Origin: Atopsyche davidsoni
Taxonomy: Eukaryota; Arthropoda; Insecta; Trichoptera; Hydrobiosidae
Length of the DNA stretch: 64,000 nucleotides
Direction of reading: 5' to 3'
NCBI GenBank assembly: GCA_022113835.1
Contig: JAILWY010000028.1
Coordinates: 6,795,001-6,859,000, forward strand
Shown here: positions 54,240-64,000 of the stretch, piece by piece
Numbering within the stretch: position 1 is the first letter of the stretch
How the letters are laid out: each line of letters begins with the position of its first letter
The notes under the pieces: model-generated
What the model was told of the DNA's origin: nothing
Seen by the model: only the letters and a program-made list of their open reading frames with translations
The model's database searches: none
Made by a program: the position numbers and the translations under genes

Positions 54240-55025
54240 TATATGATGGAATGCGTCGCCAACGGGAGGCAGTAAGAGATTGGCCCGGAGAGGCGAGAGC
54301 GGCTGAATTCGTTTCGGCTCGGACGAAGTAAAGCGATGCCAATCGTGAGCGACCTCTCGGTGCGACGAGAGATCGCCGCCGCCACCGCCGCAACCGCTTT
54401 CTCACTGAAGGTTGCCCGCGAAGTAATGGATTGCATGTTGATTGCGTCATCATCGGCAAGCCGCTGAGGAGTTGCACAAGGGAGTCATCGCGCCTGGCGG
54501 CTAGCGAGCAGCCCGGGGGGTCTCTCGAGAGCTTCGATCACGACGAGAGCTCGCGCACGCAATGTGCTCGCGAGTAATCTATTCGTGAGCGAAACGACGA
54601 GAAATAATCTTGATTTTCTTCCCAGGTGCGACTCTAGCCGGCAACTCTGCGGATATCGACTTCCTCAACAGGATGGCGAGCTTCTTGCGTTTGTCACTCT
54701 ATATGGGGGCTAGTAGATTTAGGCAGCCGTCGATTCGGTTTCCAGGGTATTCAGCCGGTTGGATTTCGTTCGGGCGGGCGAGCTACCCCGTAATCGAGCG
54801 CACCTCTCCGAGTCGGCGGCCGCGCGGTCCTCGACCTGGAGAGCTCGAGAATCGTCTTACAATTTGGATGGCTGCCGAGCACTTCTCCGAGTGGGACTTT
54901 CTCCGCGACTCCGCCCGGCCCGGCACCTCGACGACCCCCGACGGGAAGAAGACGTTCTCCGGTTTTATTCATTTTTTGCCCGGTCTACCCCCATTTACTG
55001 ACGATTGTTCGGGTGGTACTATGCT
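54240..55025. other. GC-rich region, possible non-coding exon
   Basis: Two GC-rich blocks (54240-54560 and 54740-54960) flank a strong acceptor-like tract, TTTTCTTCCCAG ending at about 54625. The plus frame that follows is open for about 150 codons but resembles no family, so no coding gene is claimed. Confidence 0.3.
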
Positions 55026-55400
55026 CAAGACATATAACCCTGAAATCTCGCTAGAGATTCACCAAATGTTATGTCGTCTCAGTTCTCCTTTATGAAGTCG
55101 AAGCTTGGGCACTCGAGACAGCTACTGGCAGAAATGTGGCTGTATAGGAGAATCATTAAAACACCATGGGTTGACCGCGTCACAAATGAAAGAGTCTTGC
55201 AAAGAAAGGGAACTCTTGACGATGGTAAAGTGCAGGAAGGTATTTTGGCCACATTTTTCGCATCTTCCAGCTGATTGTCCGAGGAAAAGGGGGTATCGGA
55301 AGAGATGCGGAGATGGAAGTGCAGCCGGATCGGTGAGACTGCCCCAGGATAGGGATATGTTCGAGGATATTGTCACAGAAGGAGGAGAAGAAGAAGAAGT
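55026..55400 (+). mobile_element. LINE fragment, RT ORF tail
   Basis: The plus strand gives WLYRRIIKTPWVDRVTNE, RVLQRKGTLDDGKVQEGIL-like, then after a frameshift LQLIV and an IGEEMRRWKCS-like stretch, ending PQDRDMFEDIV. Same family as 300, 5785 and 34690. Confidence 0.7.
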
Positions 55401-55734
55401 TCGGGTGGTGCTTTTCTACAAAATTTGACGTGATCTTCTCCGCAACCGCTCGCCGTCGCTCGGGATGGCGATCCACCAGCTCGGCGGTCGTCGGCTCATG
55501 ATGACGTTTCCGGCTCCTCGAGGACGAGATTTCATCGGCTCCCGTTCGCGAGGGAACCGCTCGGCGCGATTACAAGTAAATGGTTAGTCGCAGGCAGTGG
55601 TTCCGTGAGCTGAAGGGTCACGCGGAGTCGCGGCCCGTGGGAAGCGCGGAGTAGCGGAGTCTCGGGACTTCGACCCGACCGAGTCTTTTCCCTATCCCAC
55701 CAAGTACTCTATTGGAAGTATTAGTATCGGGTAT
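55401..55734. other. Non-coding, GC-rich left half
   Basis: 55430-55690 is CpG-rich. Nothing was recognised. Confidence 0.4.
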
Positions 55735-56255
55735 TTGTTAGTTCAGTAAAACAAAAACTACTAGTAATCAAGTATTTTTTTTTAGTGTTGATTATAAGAA
55801 TACAAAATGGAAAATTATTTCGAAAATATGATGTTATCCAAATGGTGACCGTTACGCGCTGCTGGCACTCTCCTACTCTGGAATGAAGATTGCTGATAAC
55901 ACGCTGACACATAGCCCTCGATATTGCTGCCATTTCTGATCTGATGTTTCGTTTCAATTCCGTTAGGTTCATCGGATTATTCTCATAAACCCTGCATTTA
56001 AGGTATCCCCATACGAAATAGTCAAGAGGGCTAAGGTCGGGGCTTCTGGGAGGCCAGTTGATGTGAAATGACCTTATTAGGCAATAATTCGTTAACAGCT
56101 TTAATTGATTGATTGGATGTATGGCAAGTATTGGAAGCACGTTCTTGAGTTGAAACCTTGAAACTCCTGCAACTCTGGGCCCAAATTTTTTCGCAGCATA
56201 TCACAATAAAGGTCACTATTTACATCTACCCAATACTCTTTTTGGACACCCTATA
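55735..56255 (-). pseudogene. mariner/Tc1-superfamily transposase fragment
   Basis: The minus strand encodes WPPRSPDLSPLDYFVWGYLK, then CRVYENNPMNLTELKRNI and EMAAISRAMCQRVISNLHSR. This is the C-terminal third of a mariner-like transposase (WPPRSPDLtPlDfflWGylK with the last catalytic Asp region). A degraded frame upstream reaches about 56216. The plus strand at 56240-56255 has TTTTTGGACACCC, a usual mariner-type terminal word. Truncated and frameshifted. Confidence 0.82.
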
Positions 56256-56281
56256 TATATATACAAAAATATATATGCAGT

Positions 56282-56286
<5 letters not shown>

Positions 56287-56321
<35 letters not shown>
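56287..56321. repeat. (CA)n microsatellite
   Basis: Pure CA dinucleotide, about 17 units. Confidence 0.97.
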
Positions 56322-56325
<4 letters not shown>

Positions 56326-58887
56326 GGAGCGGCAATTCATTTCCGCTTTGACATACTGCATGCCAACGTTCTGTGTTATTTTCCATGTTATTTTTTTGAG
56401 AGTGACTCAATTAATAATTACAACCAATAAAGGATAATTAAACAATAATTAAGGTGATTCATAAATTCCGGCAATAGTGAAATCACCTAAGGCGTGCAAG
56501 GCACCCCGCACTGCGTGCCCTAAAGTTCTTTGTTGCGCCCGAGGTCTGATGGAGTGAATATTGCGAGATGCGCCAACAGAGAAGCTTGCAGACGAGCGAT
56601 GGGATTGAATGATTTCCGACAGCCTGAAGATACCGACCCCGCAGTTGGCGAAACAATTTTTTTTCAAAATAATCTGATGCATTAAAGTATAAGTATAATT
56701 TGTAACTCCTGAGCTGGCAAAATAAATTGTTTTGTTCTTGGAAAAAGGTAGTAAAAAAAAAACAAACGGAAGTAGAACTATGCAAACCCGGACGTGTGTG
56801 CAGTCTGCATTGACATCTAGGATTATAAATGCAGACTTTGAGTTTTATTTATTTGTTAATCAATCGTTCACAAGCAGCTAACATTATTTTGCGACAAAAC
56901 GTAAGGAAATAATGAATAAATATCAATTGTAGATGCATTTCTTACCTACCGACTTCAATGCCAAACTAAAAACTAACCTCAACGTTTAAAGTTTCCAAAA
57001 TTGCCCACAGATGTCAGTAAACGTATTATTATCTATCAATTCTATGAAAATCGACCGAGAGTCCAAATAGACAACCAAATATTTTATTATTTATGCAATT
57101 TATTATTTGCATCGAATGACGCACTCGTTTTGAAGATGCTACCAAACGTATTACCGCAGTAAATAAAAACCTGCCTGAACAAAAATTCAACTGTTATCGG
57201 ACGATAAGAAAGTAAAACGGTTAGCGTCTTCGCTAAAGCTTTTCAAAACACCGATAGATGGCAGAAAATGCATGTAATTTTGAATGTTTATCATTCGTCG
57301 GCCTGTCTAGAGGAAATGACCCATAAAGGTGATTAGCTATCATTACTACCATTACAATTGCAATGAATTACAAAATAATGCTTTAATATGTAGCTATCTG
57401 CAAACTAGCTCATTCAATTAAGATGAAAAAAATAATAAAAAAAGCTTTGATCTGAAGTTCCAGACTAAAAAACCTCAAATAACATAAAAATGCTATGTTG
57501 TAATACAGTTTTTTCCCCGAGTGACAAGCCTGCGATTGGATTTTTTATATCAATAATCCTTAACCAAAAAAGCAACCACTCAAATGAACAGTTTCATGGA
57601 AGTGAAACACATTTATTTTTGTAATAAATCAAATAAAAAAGTCAAATTATTAAATACCATCACAAGAGATACAATATTTATGCAACCGATTCACAAATGG
57701 AATGGCGAGAAAAATCCTCGCGTCATTATTTTTTCAACAATGGTTGGATCCCAAACCATAATTTCACTACTATCTCGACCAGGTGCTCTAGCCATTTGAA
57801 CCACGATAGCTGTGAAGATGTGGGTTCCAATTGATTTTTTCTCATCATTTCATAAATCGTTTGCCTAAATATTGGATTCACCTGTATGGGTGAAAATGTG
57901 AATGAATATATAATAATAATCATTGGTAAATATCATCACAAGAAATAACTTTTCAGTTCTCTGCTACATAATAAAAATTTGCACTCAAAGACTTCCGTTA
58001 AAGTCTATCAACAGCCGCATAAAGGACTTGTACTTATCGAGGATGCCAACTGATTTATTACTTAAGAGAATTTTAAGGCTACCTTTGCAGCTTCTTTGCT
58101 CCTTTGGTTGCGTAGCGCAAACGAGCAGCTGTTAGTAAGATCGTTATTATACAATAGTGTTAAGTACCCCAGAAGTACACGATTTCTCAGCATTGGTCCC
58201 TGTATTTTTTTTACATCAAATCTGAGTTTCTAAGGAAACTGAGTTCTTGATCTACTAAAATTTTGAATAAACACAAATTCATACTAAATAACTAAGGAAT
58301 ATAACTCAATTGAAAAAACCTGAGCCATGAAAAGACTGACCCAGTGACATACAGGACAGAAACTGCGGGAACGAGCTAATATCGAAGAGAGCACTAGAGA
58401 CATGAGATGCAAGATAGCAAGTGACGGCATTTTATACTTGAGCGTCAGACTTAATTTTTTTTAAATTACTTATCTTATTTTTTGAGATAATAAAGTTAGT
58501 CTTGCTCCGACATCAAAAAAACGTTTTTTATTTGGAGAACTTGCCTCCTCTCTCCGCAGCTTTCTACCCCACACGGAAACTGATAGGGTTACTTTTGAGG
58601 GGCACCACCAGTGACCCAAGCATCTTACAGTTTACATCTTGTGTTAATCTATGTGCCTATTTTTCCTCCAGGGTTGGTTTGGGCGGTTACTAAATATATG
58701 ATTCTATGATTAATTGTCACTACAAAATGAGCACAATTAATGTACAAGGTATACTCTGCCGTAGTCACCATTCCTGGAGTACTTCACTAACAATCATACA
58801 GATTTTTCGCATGAACATTTTCCCCATTTAACTGGCTGAAAAACATTAGCTGGACCAAAAATCAAAACATAAACAATATTGACTCAC
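56322..58887. other. Non-coding DNA, nothing recognised
   Basis: AT-rich. One GC-richer stretch lies at 56490-56640 and includes CTGAAGATACCGACCCCGC, of a style seen in the MITE at 15505-15720. No exon is supported. Confidence 0.4.
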
Positions 58888-58950
58888 TGGGGGCTGAGCT
58901 GGCGTTCTGTCCCATCTCCTTGTGCCGCCGGAACCAGCGCTGGACACCGC
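58888..58950 (-). CDS. Candidate 63-nt internal exon
   Basis: A GC-rich 63-nt island lies between an acceptor (GGTCTGTTAG before 58950) and a consensus donor (CCCA, then GTGAGTC from 58887). All three frames are open. The one reading GVQRWFRRHKEMGQNASSAP looks most protein-like, with a basic WFRR motif. Length is a multiple of three, so it could be a cassette exon of a minus-strand gene. No partner exon or family was identified. Confidence 0.35.
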
Positions 58951-59384
58951 CTAACAGACCATCAAACTGCATATAAGCGCAATGGATACGACTTTGAAAC
59001 ACTGAACTCAAAACTCACAGTCAACTTGATGCGGAATCACATCACGTACTCGACACTACATCGGAACATTACACCCGAGCGGTCTCTCAATATTATGATT
59101 AATTAAAAGTTATGAATTAGTAACTCAGGTGCACGATCGCGAAGTTACTTTAGCGCTGTGATGAATTGTACATGTAGTGGTAAAATCTGTATTTCTCATT
59201 GAATGTGTCGGTTAATTTTAATTTTTATTATTGACGTCGAAGGTTTTAGTGAGGATGAAAGCGATGAAGTTGGCCACAGGCCGCGCCTGCTGGCTAAATG
59301 TCAAAGTAGTTTATTTTTATTATATTTTAAGACCAACAACTCTTATCAATAACTAGCCAGCCAAAAACTATTTAAATAAAATAT
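58951..59384. other. Non-coding DNA, nothing recognised
   Basis: No motif or conserved frame was seen. Confidence 0.4.
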
Positions 59385-59520
59385 TTTTGTGATTTTTCCA
59401 CATTTTTAATTTTATTAGTGACTGGTTTCGCCAACCTTTCACGTCAAGCTAAATTTTTTTTTGTATTTAAAATATTAAAATGTAATTCCACCAAGTACGA
59501 CCTGTCAAAAATATTCAATA
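59385..59520. mobile_element. Foldback element copy, truncated
   Basis: Contains ATTAGTGACTGGTTTCGCC followed by AACCTTTCACG, and AATTCCACCAAGTACGACCTG with CAAAAATATTCAAT. These are the inner and outer words of the 1808-1984 family. Confidence 0.65.
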
Positions 59521-59824
59521 ATATAATATTATTTACTTTATGTAATTTAAAAACAAGACAAATAAAACTCGCCTTACAAGCATTCAAAACTTTGTAAAAA
59601 GTAACGTCTTACCTTTACAGTCTTGGTATATTTATATTATTGTCAGATGATTTTTGACGTGAAAAATTTCTGACCGCCCCAATCAGAGCATATTGAGCGG
59701 TTAGATTTTTAGCAAGTGATATCATAGCAGAATCAATTGTGTTTTGAAAAGATTTTATTTTCTTAGCTAAAACTAGCTCATATCAACTTATTGAGCTGCA
59801 AATCCACTTTAAATGAATACTTTC

Positions 59825-59905
59825 TTCTTGTTCTAGTGCCTCTCCTCATAGAAGGTTGGTGACCATTTCATGGAATATATTCCTATCCTGGGTTAGTCCT
59901 AAATG
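59825..59905 (-). mobile_element. Short LINE 3' fragment
   Basis: AGTGCCTCTCCTCATAGAAGG and TTGGTGACCATTTC match the 3' ends of the copies at 34720 and 50880. Confidence 0.5.
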
Positions 59906-61379
59906 TATATTTTTTTTATTTAGCTTTACAAACGAATGACTCAACTATTTTCAATAAATGGGAAAGAGAAAAAGTTAAACATATTTCCTGTGAGCCGAGA
60001 CACCTTATAAATAATTCAAGGTATATCTTATTTTATAAATATATTTTTGATGTAACGCTCAATTTTTGATAATTTGTACAGAATTGAAATAACTTTACTT
60101 TCCCTAGATTCGTACAGCAGGTAAGTAACCGTGCTCTTAAGTAAGTGTATTATGCATTTACTAAGCCGGGTCAGTTTCATTGGTCTTCCGACTTTCTGGA
60201 GTCATTTTTAAGGTGAGATATTGATTTGATTGGATTCCAACAGCTACAGTAAGGAAGCTGAAGGGTCTGAAGACCCACGAAATCTTGCCGCAACATAGCA
60301 CCCAAGTTAGTAGGAGTGACAAATAACAATCCAATCTTCGTGTGTTTAGAAACCATAGGCTATATTCACTGTTCCAACCTATACAATAATGAATTTTGTA
60401 ACAAAATTATTTTTACATGGTTTAAAAAATTACAAATTCTGGTAAAAGGGACGAGTAATACAATTAGTTTTAGGGTAGGGAGTCTGAAGTAACAAGTGAC
60501 ATGCAGTGCATTCCAAATCGAACATGCAGTTCCAAGGGCTAAATTCAAAACAACTCTACACAAGAGAAACAACTTGACTGGAATTTGATAACAACTTTTA
60601 GAATTTAATTGTTTTAAGAAATTATTAAGCTAAGCTTTCAACTGTAAATTTAAACAAGTTATCTTTTTTTTCCAACATTAATAACCATAATAAGTAGCAC
60701 GTGTGAGTTATACAAAAATGTCTCAAAAGTCAAGGTATTATCTAAAATGTATGACAGTCTTATTTCTGGTCTTGTTTTTTGCCTTTGTTTCCAACATTTC
60801 ATCTCAAGCACTCTCCAGCAGAACGCTGAAGTTAGATCACATCCCTTAACGGCCAAACTACACAAGGCGTTCGTAAATGAATATATTCTCCCCAGCACGA
60901 GAAAGTGAAGGAACGCAGACAGGAGGCAAAGCACTTTGTGGACACGGGCAAGCACTCACCAACGCACTCCACTCGGGGAGGCAAAAAAAAACCTGATACT
61001 CTCAGGCAATATCAAAAAACAACACAAGCACTTGAAGCCATACAGCTAGACTCTATTATGCTCAAAAATATGGGATTGAAAAATTGGAAACAGGAAAAAC
61101 AAGGCCAGTAATAAGTCGGAAAATTTGAGCAATGCTGATTGCAATAAGGCATATCGGTTCTGTGGCATGCTAAGCATGCAATCCAATGCACTGAATGCAC
61201 CTGCACATAAATATATGAGGTAAGGTATTTATGATGTGTGAAAGGTAATTGGAGAAATAATTTTGAAATTGGTGGAGATTGTATAAACTGCACACCGCTG
61301 TCGTTTGCAGGAAATTATTGATATATTATATAAAATCCCAGCCAATAAAAACACACAAGCAGCTGGCCTTCGCTTAGCT
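59906..61379. other. Non-coding DNA, nothing recognised
   Basis: AT-rich. Frames at 60366-60955 have no convincing family resemblance. Confidence 0.4.
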
Positions 61380-61615
61380 ACAGCCTTGCAATACGGACGC
61401 CCATAGCCTGCCCCGGATACACAGCGCTGCTTATGTAATGGTGCACACGGTGTGTTACCACCACGGGGAGTACATCAACGAGCGGGTCAACAAATTATTT
61501 TTGTTACTCTGGCATCCAAAACAACAAAGTTATCCATTTTCTTTGATCTCACATTATCGGACAAGCACCATTTGTTATATATATTTAAAAAAAAAAAAAA
61601 AAAAAACAACATTAC
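61380..61615 (+). other. GC-richer stretch ending in an A19 run, unassigned
   Basis: 61380-61495 stands out in composition and reads VHTVCYHHGEYINERVN on the plus strand. An A-run at about 61588-61606 follows 100 bp later, as in a retroposed sequence. No family was recognised and no element ends were found. Confidence 0.25.
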
Positions 61616-63861
61616 GGCAACTAAAAAATTGATTTAAAAAGAACAACACCTTACAACAATTCGGTTCACCAAATACATCTCACCGTACACAGATAAAAAA
61701 ATATTTATACACAATAATTGGAATTTTTTCGGTTACAATGAGTAGCAATACTTAGCATACAAAATTTATAATACATCTCATAATTATTAACATTAAGCCA
61801 AGGCGGCAGAGCGCCCGACGTAAAAAAAAAAACAAAACGTCCACAGAGCGACGCTGACATTCTCGCTCTCCACGACGACCTCCCGTCGCCGACACTTGCA
61901 AAACTGTTTTTATAAATTAACTACTCAAGTCCTGAGATGGGGCACGAAAGCACACACTCTCCGATGGCCGAGCACCCGACGAGTCACCATTTTCTTCGTC
62001 GACGACGCTATGGTCTTCTCAACTTCAAGCTGTGCTCACGTTGCACGCAATCGAAAACGTTTACCCAACTAAAATGTTGATATATGTTTTTTCCTTCTAC
62101 AGACGCTGGTCGATTATTTATATTTTTAAATGGCCATTCATCTCAATTGCATATATTTTTTTCTAATTTTCTATACAGTTATCTTGTAGAATGCCCAGTC
62201 TAACGTAAGGATGAATATTTTTCAACTTTGGTAAACGAGGCATCAAGGTTCTTGATATTTGTCTTCTTCATTTTCTAGTTAACATTTAAGATGCCCACTC
62301 GGCGGTGCCGGCGTGTACTTTGGGTTAACATTGGTAAAAAGAAGAAACCAAATTCTCGATGTTTCAAAATGTATATCTTGCTGTGAAAATGGTCTTCATT
62401 ATTGCTTTATATAAGGCACTCGACCCTACTTGAGCTTGAGCTAAATCTTAGCAAAATTAAGCTTTCTGCTTAGTTCCACAAGTTCTTCTACTTAAGACGA
62501 GGCACTTGATTAGTCAGGCGAGCCTGTGAGATATTAGGGCATAAACTTTGGTAGTCTTGAGGAAATTGAGCTTCCTTCCTGATTTCTCTATTTATACTAG
62601 GTGCTCGATTCACAACCGGTATGAACTGCTAGTTGTTAGGACACACGCTTTGCGTCAGCTTTGGTAATCTTGACGAAATGAAATATCCTTTCTGATTGCA
62701 TTTATATTTTCTAATTTTCTACACAAAGAACCTGATTCGCAGCCAGATTGACTTTTGAGACACTCGTTTGTCTTCTCTCAGTTTGTGTGCTTTTTGTCAA
62801 CTCGAGTGAGTGGGTGTCTCAATAAAGTCGACCTTGATTTTATAAATTTTTTCCTACTTTGTACAAGACACCTGATCCACAAGCTACATCAGCTTCCATA
62901 ATCCAAGCAATAAATATGTTTTTAACGAAATTTATCAATTTCATTGAAACTTACGACACATATTGGGTGTTTTAACATTTTTGACACGAAACAGTAACAC
63001 TTATTCTCAAACATCTGATGATTATGATTGATTGCACTATGGTACAGTACGCGGTACCTCAGACCTTCGTTACCCTCTCACCAAAACTACATTTGCAAAT
63101 CTAGATTTCGCAACCCTCCATCATGCTTGCAATCCTTTATGATGCTTGCATTTAAGTATTGTGGCAGTGCAAATCTTTCAGGAGTTACCGAACAAAGTTT
63201 CAACAGGTTTTCTTATTTCATACATGGACTGTTTAAGAATTGTCACAAATTCTACAAACCAAAAATTATTTAATATCCGATCAAATTTTCTTATAACCAA
63301 CTGGAAAAACTTCTTAATAATACTGTACTTTTGTTATAATAGCATAGCATTATTTGTATAAATTATTCAGTGCAGCCACTTTCAAAATTTAATCCCCTTA
63401 TTTATTTGCAAAAGATTTGACTATTTAAAACTAAGGTTTTGTAAGGTTGGGTTTGAAAATTTAACCTAAACCCAACCTCCATAAAATCAGTTAATCAAAG
63501 GGAGCAGTCTCTTATTAAATTTGGGGGCATAGTGGATGTGTGCGGGCATTGCAAGCCCCTGGACTGCACACATCTCTTTGCATGGGCCCCAATTTTCTAC
63601 AACGGCCAGACAAAGTCTCTCTCGGTTATGTAAAAGAAAAATAATTAAATAAAACCTGTGACCAAATTCTAGTGACATTTTGCTTTGCGGTATATAGTTT
63701 TGACGATACAGCAACTCTGTTCTAAGGGCACAAGTGTCTGGTTCCGGAGGTGTTCCGTTTGCGCGTCAATGTGACGAGCATGTCTATAGCGTCGATGACG
63801 TTGTCGCACGGTGGTCGTGAAGCCGACGACTGGTTGGATCCGGATTCGACGAATCCGGCTC
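61616..63861 (-). other. Probable 3' UTR/flank of the gene ending at 63862
   Basis: No coding exon was seen over 2.2 kb directly downstream (minus direction) of a stop codon. Several TTTATT words (AATAAA on minus) occur, so the 3' end could not be fixed. A perfect 19-bp palindrome CCGGATTCGACGAATCCGG lies at 63840-63858, three bases after the stop. Confidence 0.35.
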
Positions 63862-63947
63862 CTAATAGTCGTCAATATCATACACGTCGTAGATGTCCTC
63901 CTCGTCGAGCTGCATGGACTGGAAGTCAACCTTGTACCGAAGGAGAC
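63862..63947 (-). CDS. Last exon of an unidentified gene, acidic C-terminus
   Basis: After the acceptor GATCTTTCAG (before 63947) the frame in phase 2 reads LLRYKVDFQSMQLDEEDIYD then VYDIDDY and TAG. This gives 27 C-terminal residues with an acidic, Tyr-rich end. Exon-like composition and a clean acceptor support it. The other open frame is Arg/Thr-rich and looks like a shadow. The family was not recognised. Upstream exons lie beyond the right edge. Confidence 0.5.
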
Positions 63948-64000
63948 CTGAAAGATCAAGTACAGGGAATGAGTAAATATGGCAGTGCAAAAATTTAATG

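Noticed and set aside
54610..55095. 161-codon plus-strand ORF
   Set aside because: No domain or family resemblance. Composition follows local GC content, and it ends inside a LINE fragment.

Overview
This window is nuclear DNA of an insect. The evidence is spliced genes with insect-type orthologues (neuralized, a CLIP-domain serine protease homolog, a KChIP calcium sensor, a lipid-droplet hydrolase), short CCTAA (TTAGG-type) telomere-like runs, long AT-rich non-coding DNA, GC-rich exons and promoters, and many decayed transposons. The mix of C2H2 zinc-finger genes and LINE, SINE and mariner relics would suit a hemipteran or another non-dipteran insect, but the order cannot be settled by eye.

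Layout. At 1-9.7 kb (minus strand) lies the first coding exon of a KChIP-type neuronal calcium sensor with a CpG-rich promoter, among LINE, SINE and foldback repeats, a GC-rich island and a 366-bp solo LTR. At 9.7-13.3 kb (minus) is a complete seven-exon gene for a secreted 399-residue CLIP serine protease homolog of the PPAF-2 type. Its catalytic Ser is replaced by Gly, and one intron uses a GC donor. At 13.4-19.5 kb there are repeats only. At 19.6-37.6 kb is a cluster of four C2H2 zinc-finger genes (about 22, 9, 14 and 26 fingers), interrupted by a two-exon LDAH-like hydrolase. The last zinc-finger gene has a start-codon exon that lies in a tandemly repeated 221-bp unit, so three ready-made start exons are present. 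At 41.3-48.6 kb (minus) is complete neuralized in six coding exons: polybasic N-terminus, two NHR domains and a RING finger. From 48.6 to 63.8 kb there are neur upstream sequences, then mostly repeats (hAT, pogo-like, LINE, mariner), perfect hairpins and one candidate small exon. At 63.86-63.95 kb (minus) is the last exon of a gene that enters from the right.

The genes do not form a pathway. neur acts in Notch signalling, the SPH in haemolymph immunity, KChIP in neuronal excitability, LDAH in lipid storage, and the zinc-finger genes are probably nuclear DNA-binding proteins. Exon boundaries of the SPH, neur, LDAH and the fourth zinc-finger gene were worked out from splice signals and frame continuity. 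The joined CDS lengths are multiples of three.
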